DNA of 64,000 bases from Liolophura sinensis (lineage: Eukaryota; Mollusca; Polyplacophora; Chitonida; Chitonidae), in assembly GCF_032854445.1 (NCBI RefSeq), contig NC_088302.1, forward strand, positions 29,543,979 to 29,607,978, in the 5' to 3' direction. The notes beneath the pieces are model-generated. The model searched no databases and was not told the origin of the DNA. It worked only from the letters and a program-made list of their open reading frames with translations. This document shows positions 40,001 through 52,000 of the stretch, piece by piece (positions within the stretch are counted from its first letter, which is position 1; each line of letters opens with the position of its first letter). Both the position numbers and the translations under genes were made by a program.

Positions 40001-43000
40001 TAAGCAGTTATACCCATATTATTTATTTTACCAAATAATTTGTTGGATAGCCCAGTATTAACTGAGCGTCACATGTACCATCAATTCAACCATCTGTTTC
40101 ACTGATCAGAACGCACTGTCATTTATTATTTTTCAGATGTTTAATCTGGCGAAAACCCTAAATTGGCTAATTTAACTATTTACATAGAGTGACAGTCAAA
40201 ATAATGCCATAACTGATGTTTACTGTGGTATAACTTGTCTTCCTGCCACACGTTTGGTTCTTCAAAAACTCTGTTAGCTGCATAATCAGCATGCCTTTCA
40301 TCGTTACTGACACATAATGGAGAAGACACCTTTGACTTTACCCAAAGAACAGAAGCTTGTCCGATTCCGCCCCGCTTTGCCGATCGAGCGTTTCGACTAT
40401 AACTAAATTAACCAAGTCCCGGTAGAGTGTTTTTTCAACACAAATCAAGCAATAAGACACGCTAATCTGAACGTAGGCTTCTGACCGCAACCAAAATATA
40501 ACCTAATATAGAGAGAGCGCGTAGAGAGTTGAAAAGAGCAAATAGAACTAATCTGAAAATCGATTCTCATGCAGTGGCAAGCAGAGATTTGATAAGTGGT
40601 CAAGCAAATAATCGCGTGCACGGCGTCTCGGACGGGATGAGATGGCGTGGTTGCCCGGTAAAGTATGGTAGCCAATCGGAGCCGGTCATTTCGGCGTCAC
40701 TGAGGAAACAGCGCGTCTTCAGGAAGCCGGATCCCCGGGCCACATCACACAGTTTCTCGCGGGATGTTTCCATAGCTCTCGAAGACACGGACTGTCTCAT
40801 ACAACTCGTCTTGTGTAAATGGGGAATGACACGACCTGCCGCTTCCCGCCTTCAAATAAGGGCGCATATTACACTGTATCAATATCGCCAAGGGTTTTAA
40901 AAGTGGCTTAGATTGTCGTGTTTGCCTCCATGATTTACTACCGGGGGATTTATGCCAGATCGTGATTATCACAAAAAATACTAACCATGTTCTTCAATAG
41001 TCAGACTTGGGTTTTATGGCTGACACATGTGTTTTATACGTTACTACAATCACAGGTTCAAAGATGGCGTATTCTACCTCAATAGACTTGTTGACCTGCT
41101 GTACTGGGTACTCATAGCCCTCTAAAGTAAGAATCCAAATTAGCCCCCCTTCCATTTCCGGAATCGCGAAATCTTTAAACCAACATTTCACACATGTACC
41201 TGCACAACTCAGATGATCTTACAATGATTAGTGTGATTTTATCAAAAAATTGCACGATGATAATTTCATCCTATTATACGATGGATGCATCCATTTGTCC
41301 CCAAATAAAACCCAGCAATTTTCAATACCTACGAATTTAAACTTCTGTTTTTGGCACAATGGAAAACCTTTCTTTGTCGGGCGAGTGACATGCGTGAGAA
41401 TGTCAAGCAAGGTATTTAGATTGCACATGATATTGCAGACGGTTACTACAACGATAGTCTGACACACTGTATATGAAGCCTCTTTTTTGGGATACAGTCA
41501 GCCAGGTATACGTTGTAATCGTTTTGTCTTCACCTAGGCACACACATATATAGATGACGATGTCGAATTACCAATCAAGAACAAAACCCTTGCCCATCAA
41601 ATTTTCCACTTTGTCCAATGGAAGGGAAATCGAAGAGCTTCAGGTCTAGGAATAGATTTGCGAGCCTAGATACGGTGGTCTTTGTGTCATGAATACAACT
41701 ACACCTGGTCCACTCTCAGGTAATATAAATACCTGGGTGATCCCTTGTATTTGCATGTGTCGAAGAAATCGGTCATTTTTGTTCGGGATAAGTGCCCTAG
41801 GTCTTTCTCGAGTGATCAGAAAACCTGTCTGTGTCACATTGAGTTTGCATGAGGCAAAGAAAGCTGGAACCTGTCGTTTGTCCCTAAATCACAACTTACT
41901 GACACTTAATCAGATGGGACGTCAATTAACAGCTGCTCCCGGACTTGAAGTCCCACAGAATAGCGCTACAACACGCGGAGATTTACGCTGGAACATTGCA
42001 TGGTGCCGTAAACCAAGCTGCTCACTCACTGCCCATGTGTTCCATTTTTCGTGAAAACCTTCGTCGTGAATAAAACATAGTTCCATTATACATCCACTTA
42101 AAGAATAATTGCAGACAAAACTGCGCGAATACACAAACTAAGCCATGCTCTGCAACGTTTTTGGCTCTTCGTGAATGAATGAATATAGCTTAACTCTACT
42201 TATATTGCAGCCATATTGTGGCGATGAGTGTTCGTTACTCTCGCTATACAATATGGCACAATTATAACCAGGCCTATAAATTGCTGTTCTACAGTAAAAT
42301 CGCAAAAGCGGATATGTGATGGTGAAGGACGTGCTTTAATTAGGAGACATGCCATTCCTTCCTGATTCTTTCCTCCTTTCATAAGAAAAAAAAACATATG
42401 GCATCCAAGAACATCCTTGTGCACTTTCTTTTCTATCATCTGTGTGGAATGTTCAGTTTGAATGTGATGGAATTTATCGTTTGTTGTGTGTATATATGTG
42501 TGCTTGGGATTTTATGTCGTACTTAACAATTTTTCCTTTACAAGTCGACGAGGAGCCATTAGGTGTGTGTTCATATGCTGTGTCTCCTTGTGGAATAACA
42601 TGTTGCTACAGCAAATGTATTTATTATTAGTGCTTAATGGCAGTTGTGCCTGCGCACTGCTAATATTATAATTAATAATGTTACTTAAAGGTTTACACCT
42701 ACCACTCAGTTTACAACCTCTATAACCCAAGAGAGTTCACACGTTAAAATAGAAGCTGTATGGTATCAGGCTCAATAATCTTGAGCAGCAGTTCCGCACT
42801 CTGGGAAATATACTTAACCACAAGATAACTATTCCCACATTCATCTCACACACTACGTTAACGTCATCTGTTCTGAACCGGAGGTGTGTTTGTAGGCTTG
42901 AAACATTAGCCAATACTCTTATCTAATCTCCCACACAACGTACTTGCAATTTTTTAAAAACGAAGATGGCCTTGCCTTTTTTGTCCCAGAGAGTTTCTGC

Positions 43001-46000
43001 ATAAATTTTGAATAGCACTGTTATTCAGTGTTCATATTCACATGACAAATTTGTAAGACATCGCACTGGAAATATGCCAGTTGTCAAAACTTAAGGAACA
43101 CACATCCAAACGTTTAATTCAATTCGAATTATCTGCATTTGAAAATAATATTCCAAGATTCTTTATAAGGACGTTAATATGGTCATTATTTCGCATGTAC
43201 GTATATCTGCTTGTTTCTACAACACTGTAGTCAAACATACCAGATAGAATAATTAAACATTCTTTGAAAGGCCACGCCTTTCCAGTCTTGATATTGTTTT
43301 CAGTAAATATGTTTTGTCTTCATGAAAAAAAAATGGAAAATACATGAAGGCTTTAATCAAAGTTTCTAATTTAAGCGTCTAACCAAACGTTTTGTGTATC
43401 ACCCGGTACCAAAGGATTAAATTAGACATTACTCCTGTCTACACTACTTTTACCTTCCTTGTTGTCTCTGTTTCAATGGAGATTTTCTACAAAACAGTAC
43501 CTTACAAATTTGCATATTTCATTCACCATTCAGTAGTTGCATTACTCACCTCAGCAGCTCTCCGTGAATCCACCAGTATGGGCAACCCAAGCCTTTGGGC
43601 TAATTTACTCTTGTTTAACTTCCCTTCCGTGTATTCTTTTTTAACTTTAGAAAACTCCCCCTGAAGAGTATTCAGTTCAATCTGGAGAGATTCCAGTGAG
43701 TTCCAAAGCTGTTTCGAAGACGTTTCGATTGTTCTGGCCTCGGTTTGAAACTGTTCATCAACAGTCACAAGTGTTCTGGCAAATGCCAAAACCTTTTGTC
43801 TATCTTTTGTGTAAGCTTCTTGAAGTTCGGTCAGTTCTCTGTCCATTTCTTGCATGACATCCCCTTCCACCAACTGAATAGTGCGGTAAAACTGTGCCAG
43901 TGCTTCAGAATATCTTTCAGTACCAGTATGTCTGCCGTGGGTGACATTTTTCAGGGCCTTATACTCCTGTGTAAGTATGCCTTTCAAATGTGCGGAAATC
44001 TTCAGTATGGATTCTGTGGTTTTATTGTACTTGTCACGTGACTCACGAAATTCCTTATATTTCTGACCATAACCACTAACAATCTGCTCTCGGAAAATCT
44101 GAATGCCCTTGGTAATTTCGGGGATGAGTGGGGTGGACGTATGAGTTGAGTAATGCTTGGTTACTATCAGCGTTTCCAGTTTCTCGATGATGTTGTTCAA
44201 GGTGCTGTTTGCCTCAGCCACAGAAGACGACGCACTGATTGTATCGTAGGAGTAGCTTTCAGAAATATCCTTTATTGTAGCTTTGATACTTCTGTCAAAA
44301 TGATAGAAGGACAGATGACTGAACTGATTGAAAAGCTGGGCTGTAAACATGACAGAGTCGTTCAGGTCTCTAAGAGAGGCATTCATGCTACTTATATCGG
44401 CCGTTAACAGTTCTCTATACTTGGATGCATTGTCGGATAATATTCGCACTTTATTTACACTTCGGTTAAAATTGCCCGCCAGTTTGATGAGGGTGGTTTT
44501 GTCGTGTTTAATCACGTCCTTATCCATCCGGTGGTAGGTGTCTCTGGCATTCTGGAACTCCTGCTGCAGTTTGCGCTTGTCTCTCAGCGTTCTGATTTCA
44601 GACTCGGCGGCGTAGGACGACATGGCCGAATGGGAGATTCCCACGTCGTACTCCACACGCTCACAGTCCGGGGAGCACGAACAGTTCAGGAAATCTGAAA
44701 CACCGAACTAATATGTTAAGGAGACAGGATGTATGTAGGAAACAGTATCAAACATGTAACTTTTGGTGAATAAAATATTAGCTTATATACGTTATAATTT
44801 TCATGATTAAATACCAGCCTAATATATATAATTCGCTCTTTCAGTCATGACTTACATTTAGCTTTGTGTTACTGTTGCTTTAAGATTTTAATAGGAAGCA
44901 TGATACATAATAGTTGATGTTAAAACGTGCCGGAAAAGAGCTGAAATGCAAGGACAATGGATCGTTTGAAGGCAGTGTTTGAATACCACAAATCAAACAG
45001 AATGGGCTGTGATAAGAGTTTGATGTCAGCAACGTTCTTGTTGGGGAAAAAGGTGGCTAATCTTTGCAGGAGACAAAACCAATACGGCGTATCGAGGAGA
45101 GTCTCTGCAGGAGACTGAAAAGTCACACAAAACGATATCAAAGTAGTATGTTCTGAACATGGTGGTCATGTCGTCTTTTGCTTGCAAGGAAAGAGACATG
45201 ACTGTAGCTTATCCCTGAGGCTCATTTCTATCAGTTAAGAAAACGTGTCAACATAATCAGCCTTTATGTTTTGCTTCTCGAAAAGTTTGCACCCAGGATT
45301 CAATACCATTAAGCATCACAGGGAGTCATTACGTTGATTGGCCACAGCGCCGAGGAGCACGACTTTCTGGAGAGAACACGACTGCTTTGTATCTGTTCGC
45401 TGACCAAACGCCGCTGGGGTCTTTAAAAGGGCGGAGTGTAATTTCCGGAAATCTTAAGTAAGGATGGAGAAACGTGAGAGTTTGGTCGAACTTCATACGC
45501 GATAACAGACAACCATGCGCCATGTCTTAACTAGGATAACCTCCTCCGCGGATGTTGGCAAAATAAGATGCCATCTTGGATGGAATGTCATTCTGTTTTT
45601 CACGGAGCAAAAGAATAAACACAATTTTCCATTGACATACGCGAGGACTATTAATTAAGGTTTAAAATATGTAATCCATCCTCAACAAACACCGAAATAT
45701 TGATGCCCACGCATGCGAATGAGGCATGTGTACGTGCTAGTGTGTAAAATCAGGTAAAACTAAGAACTAAGATAGTAAAGCCCTGTTGATATAATCGTAC
45801 AGTGTAATATCGATAAGATATTCTTATTTATCTTCAGCTTAATACAATCTCTGTGTCCATTATTTTGGCTGCATTTATGTTTTATCATCATGGTATACAT
45901 GTCATTTATTGGACAGATTTCCGGGGGCCTCCTTGGCTCAGTTGGTTAGCGCGCTAACGCAGCGTAATGACCAAGGAGTCTCTCACCAATGTTGTCGCTG

Positions 46001-49000
46001 TGAGTTCAAGTCCAGCTCATGCTGGCTTCCTCTCCGGCCTTAAGTGGGAAGGTCTGACAGCAACCTGCGGATGGTCGTGGATTTCCCCCGGGCTGGGCCC
46101 GGTTTCCACCCACCATAATGCTGACCGCCGTCATATAAGTGAAATATTCTTGAGTACGGCGTAAAACACCAATCAAATAAATAAATAAATAATTGGACAG
46201 ATTTCATATACCGTAGCTCAAAAGAGTTTAGCTGGCGAATTTACTGCGAGTGGACATTGTGCAAACTGATATACTAATAACAATCCGGCATGGACTTCTG
46301 TGTAAATTCAATATTAGAGTGTCGTGACAAGTTGCAACACGTGTCACAGGATGGTTTTATAGCCTGTAGCAAAATCAGTGTATAGAATGTAAAAATGATT
46401 TGAAATGTCGTACCTGTGGTAAGCTCAATACAACGGAAGTACTCGTTAGCTGAACACTCTGTCAGGTTACCTGCAAAACAAATGTGACAATGGACTGTAT
46501 AATAAAAGCATACAGAACGATAAGGTTATCCCATTTTTGGCCTGTAGGCCTACTATGCTTTTGACTTTTAACATAGGCTTGTAGCCCAAAATGGTCACAT
46601 CTTTTCTTAGAAAAACAATTAATACAGCAAATTTTAAATGTAACAGATCAAAAAAAGGCCATCGGGTTTCAAGTCACTGTGGCCAGTGCTGATGAATGTG
46701 AACATAATCTGTGTTAAAGCAAAACGAACATAGCCTTAATCATCCAAAATTTTTGAAACATCTATTAGAATTTTTCTGAAGTTAAACTTCGAGAATTTTG
46801 AAAGTGAAAGAATAATGTAAAACTGAAACTCGATGTATAACTCGTCGTGATTTAGATAGGCATCAATTCTCAGTCCGCGGCAATAAACTACGAAATATGG
46901 AATCCCAGCTATGACGGAACCCGTACCGTGGCTAACAAATCAGTCAAGCAAGGACTACAGTACCTCCGCCGTATCGGATCATCCAGGGCATCCCACATTT
47001 GCAGCGTTTTCCCCAGTGTTGGGCCTCACAGCGATGAAGACAGCCTTTGGCGTATCGAGCCTCAGGGTGAGGGTTGTGGAACTGTGACAATCCCCATCTG
47101 TCACCGTCCGTGGATTTATCAAAGTGCTGGAATCAGACCGAACAAAATACACACGTACTAAAATATACTTTATTTATTTTATTTTATTTGTGTTTAACAC
47201 CCTTCTCAATTTTTCACTTATATGACGTCATGGGTGGCGGAAGTCGCAGTGCCCATCACCTTCCATCACCAGGTACAATACGACATACTAACATGACATG
47301 TTGTTGTCTACACATTCGAATTCCACCAATAAAGGAATTTGAAAGTCGACTATGGAAACAAATATCGACTTTCATAGATTTTCGGATAATGTGACAAAAT
47401 GTTCGCTCATCCATTTACAACAAGCACGTGCCTTATATTTCACAAATGACTCGACTATGGATGTTGTCATTCATCAAAATGTTCGGCAATATAAAGATAA
47501 TGAACAGTTTTGGATTTTTTTCTTCTCTACCAGTATTACACTATATGAGCTGTTCACTATAAATAGGAAACTTCCGTCCTTCACCAAGTATATCTGACAA
47601 ACCTCTTGACTTAACGTCATTGCCGAAACAACTGGACCTCATTTGTTGACAGCCGATCAATGGTATGGAGGCCAACGCTTTATGGCAACGAGCCATCGAG
47701 GGCCTCTTTTATATGCTTTTAGAAATTGCCATCTTGTAATGTCATCGACTTATAACTGCCGGTCAAACATAGCAGGGCGATGTAATTGGATCGCACTTCT
47801 GCTTCCATCTCCTGTAAGTGGCTTTACCTGAACTTTAGTAATGGACACCGATGAGTGCGAACCAACTGGCGCGAAATAGCCAGTGGTGGAGAGTTGAGGG
47901 TGATCAGACGGATCGTGGATGGCAAACTTCACGCCAACGGCAGACCGGGGGCCCAACAAGTATTCATACTGCTCTACATTCAACACAACGGATAGCCCAC
48001 TAGCGGTGCCTGTGAACATAGCATGGTGATGCTGGCTTTACAAGAATACCATTAATACCCGTAGAAAGTAATAATAACATGAACATAGGCCAGTTAGTTG
48101 GCTGAATAAGCACAAAAAACATCTAAAAAAATCTTTCAATATATCCCATACAGTATCAGAAATGTTCAAAATGATCCCGAAAAAACATCGTAACACTTTA
48201 ATCTTTAAAAAAAAATATATATATTATAGTTTGTTTCGAAGGTTGTTTTGGAAACTGATTTTCATGAACAGCTGGAATGAAACCATAACTGGGGTAAATT
48301 GACAAGAGGCCGTATTTTACCGGTTACGTGTAATCATTTGCCAGCTATCACACTGTCGTCGCTGCTCTAGTTTTACGCTCTATGTCGTACGTCTTAAATT
48401 GTATACCAAATATTGACCTGGGACGTCCACTATGGCTGATGGGCGATATAGGAATGTTTTTAGATTTACAAGAAATATATATGTTGTAAAACGCCTTACA
48501 TAATACCTTGGCTCAAACGCCAATAATCAAGAATTCATACAAGTTAATAAAACTATAAAAATCAAATTAGAGATCATACCAAAGTAAGATGGAAATTGCC
48601 TTCGGGTCAGTTGTGTTTGAAAAACGCATAAGGCAAAACGGCTTTGATTGCTTCTTTCCTAGAATTGATAATAACACGTTTCATTCGATATCAAATGAAC
48701 ATAGGATGATATATTACGATGAGATCAAATGAATCGTCCTATAGAGGCGGAATAAATTAAAACAGGCAGGCATAACTTTCAGGAAAACAAATGTATGAGC
48801 GCTGTTCCGATAGCTGCGTCTTTAGATTTCGCGTTACAAACAGCTTATTGGGCCACAGATTGAACACCAGGCCAAGAATAATGCAGTATTCCATACCCAG
48901 TCTAAATCACATTATTTCTCGGCTATATTATGATCTCCGGATTTGCCAATAGATAATTGCTATTAGTTTGCCGATTAGCAAGAAAATGGAAAGAGGAAAT

Positions 49001-52000
49001 AAAGAATTTATAACCTCTTCGCGGGATTGTGAAAGGGATGAGAAGCCTAGTAATGAGACGACGCTCGTCAAAACTGAGAATTTCTCCTGTAGTGGGCGCT
49101 GATGCATTGAACGTTTGTGCCGAGAAACATCGGAGTTTGATCCCATCGATTTATGTACCCTCTACAAATGCTCGCGTGTCACTGGGGGGGGGGGGGGGGA
49201 CAAGACAAACTGCTTGAGCCTAAGATCGTCGATCTCCCAGAGATTTTCCCTGATTCAATTTTAAGAACATTTCGCTAAAAGGCAAACTGGCAATTGCTAT
49301 TAGATTAGATGTGTTCTACAATGACTAGTGATACTTTAAGCTGGTCTCAGTACTTGCCCACTAATCCGATTAGCAAAGCCATTATTCGCCAGCAGGGTCA
49401 TGTAATAGGGGATTGTTTAACTCTGCTTATGGCATTGTTCTAATCAAATAACTTGTGGTGAAAAAACTAGTGTCGAGTTGCTCCAGACAGAACAAGAAGG
49501 CAGTTCCTAAGGACCGCTAACAAGATCAGAACGTCCCTGGTGGCGACTGGGAATAAAATGTCCGAGTATCATATCCCCATACGAAGGATAACTATACAAA
49601 TGCGTTAAATGTAAAAATAAGAAAAAGAATGGTAGATTACTTGATCGTGTGATGAAGGTTCTAACGGCAAAAAAACCTTCATCACGGTGTATTGAGAGAA
49701 CATCGATGTCATGTGGGCAAATTAATAAGGCAATTCTCAAAATGACAACTGTGTCAGCATATCAGTGGGAATATTTTTCTATGCAAAGGCAAGGTGAGCA
49801 CCTCTAGGTACACATGGGGCATTCGTTGCTCCCCTAATACAAATATCGACACGAGCAAAGCAGCCACTTGTAATTGCTTGACGTCTGCCCTTGGTCCCAG
49901 CTCTCACTCTCCAAGACTGGCGTTCTGTCTTGTTTGCTCCATGACGGGATTTGCTATTGTGCGGGATGCTGGACAAGTTAATGATCACAGAACTAGATTC
50001 TCTCCAAATCGAAACAGCCCCGCATTGTTGACGAGCCTGCTCACTGATTGGTCGATAGGGGGCTCAATTAGAGTTTTCGTGTTGGGCGGGAGAGCAGGTC
50101 TGCTTTCAACGATAGCTGACGACTAGAGGAAAAGTGGCATGATAAAAAAAATCGACTGTTTGGGGAGAAAATGAGACTATGATTCGGAAGAATAATTATT
50201 TGCATAACTTGATAATGTGAGAGCTGCTCTCCATACACGCGGCGCAATTGATTACAGAGAAACAGATCTCATCCACACCAGTAGATTCCAATTTGCTCTG
50301 CAAGCTTTCTGTGAAAGATACGATTTCTGACATATTGTTGGCTCAACCAATAACTGGAGAAAAGGGCTAATTTTCTAACGTTCTGTATGGTGCCATGAAA
50401 ACAAATTCCTAGCAAAGCCATGTCCGATAAATAATGTTGAATTGAGCAAACTACAATGGTAGAAATTGTGACATTTTCTGTCGGCTTATTAATGTTTTAT
50501 GGCATGAAGTATTTCAGTATTCACAATAATTGCCTATCCTTCATTTTAAACCAATAAGTGAGTTTGATCCGAGGTTTTAACTCGCGCGCTGATTATAACG
50601 AAATAAAATGCAATGCCTTGTATGTAGTGGACCTATGATTCTATCGCGGACCTAGACGTGTGCAGTGTTTGTAAACGGGTACAGGGCTTTTTTAATCAGA
50701 ACAGAGAACTGAAGCAGTGTATGCCATTCATCTAAGGAATAACGTGTAATAAAGTTTACCGATATTCTACTGATAACAGCAAATGCCACAGCATGAAGCC
50801 ACAACTTTGTAACCATTCTACTTTATATTCTGTCTAATGCAACTGTCTTTATTTTTTATTTTCCCTTTTTTTCTTCTTGGAAGACAATATTATCCTACGG
50901 CACAAGCGTGTCGAAATGGAAATCGCACGTAATGACCAAAGGGCTAAATATTTCTCTCGGAAAGTCCGCCATGACAGTTGTTCCAATCCAATTGACATAA
51001 ACAAACTGGAAGAGGAGAACAAAAAGCCTTTATTCCTGGTCCTCAATTCCTGGCCTGGGGCCAACTGTGCCAGATTCCAGAGAAATAAAGAGGAGTTGAG
51101 AAAATAGCAGGTGCCATTGCTTGTCTCTACGTCAGTGAGTCCCTTGGGGACGAGGCAGTAGAGAAAGTGGAGAAATTAGGAAAGAAAGAACTGTCAATTA
51201 GCTTCGTTAAATGATGTGTTAATGGTGACAGTTACCACTTCAGGCTATACTTTACTACAGCGTGTATCAAAAACGATGACGAACTGGTGCTGAGTGATAG
51301 ATTCTGATCCGATACCCCAACCTCGAGGATTGTCTCCTTGCGGGGCGAAATGTCCCCGATGTTCGTCAAGATAGCCGTCAAAGGAAGCGGGCTACATAAC
51401 GAAGCTTATTACCTCTGATTTCATCGGCCCATCAAAGTCTCATAGATCGACGATAGTGCCTGGGCGTCGATATGACAGCCTCAGTGCTGACTATCCGCCA
51501 ATCACTGGCGTCTGGCACGTCACGTGCTTTGGTAATCGATTCCCACAGGTCAGTCTGAGGGCACATCTTGGATTTGCAAACGTCACGTTCAAATCCAAAT
51601 GCACTAGATTGCATCTGACTGCCCCCGTTGCAAAAATTTTTTCTGTTCTACTGCTTTTAACAACTTCCGAGAAACCACTTCCTGGTTTGTTACTAAGATT
51701 ATATTATCTTTGCGTTCGGTTAAAAATTGTTTAATGTAAATAAAACTAATCTACAGTTATGTAGTTCTACTAACGTAATGATTATACGAAGTGGTAAATC
51801 TAAGAATTACACAAGCTGATGTCATTAAGAATTGTTCATGGGTCAGACCTGTTTTCATACTATATTATTAAATGTAGAATATTATCGTGGATATCAATGT
51901 TGCTATTGACAAAGACGAACATAAACAAAAAAAATCTTTTCACCCGATTCCTGATCAAGTCAACAAGAAATCTCCGTGGTCGGGATTCCCAGGCAGTGAC

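Larger units (their letters stand above)
38154..43549 (-). other. Intron 7 of the channel gene (5.4 kb)
   Basis: Bounded by GTGAGT (43549 downward) and TTGTTGACAG. It holds S1 SINE pieces at 38508-38671 and 39660-39785 and an S2 tail at 42170-42227. Open frames such as 40529-40900 on plus show no family signature. Confidence 0.75.

Noticed and set aside
43745-44698. Several plus-strand open frames of 64-98 codons
   Set aside because: They are antisense shadows of channel exon 7, which has family motifs and consistent splicing on the minus strand.
45935-46010. tRNA gene
   Set aside because: Boxes A and B are present but the segment does not fold as a full tRNA and continues into the SINE body and tail.
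50849-51107. Frames of 71 and 76 codons on opposite strands
   Set aside because: Charged composition comes from an A/G-rich stretch. No recognisable protein, and the channel needs no exon here.
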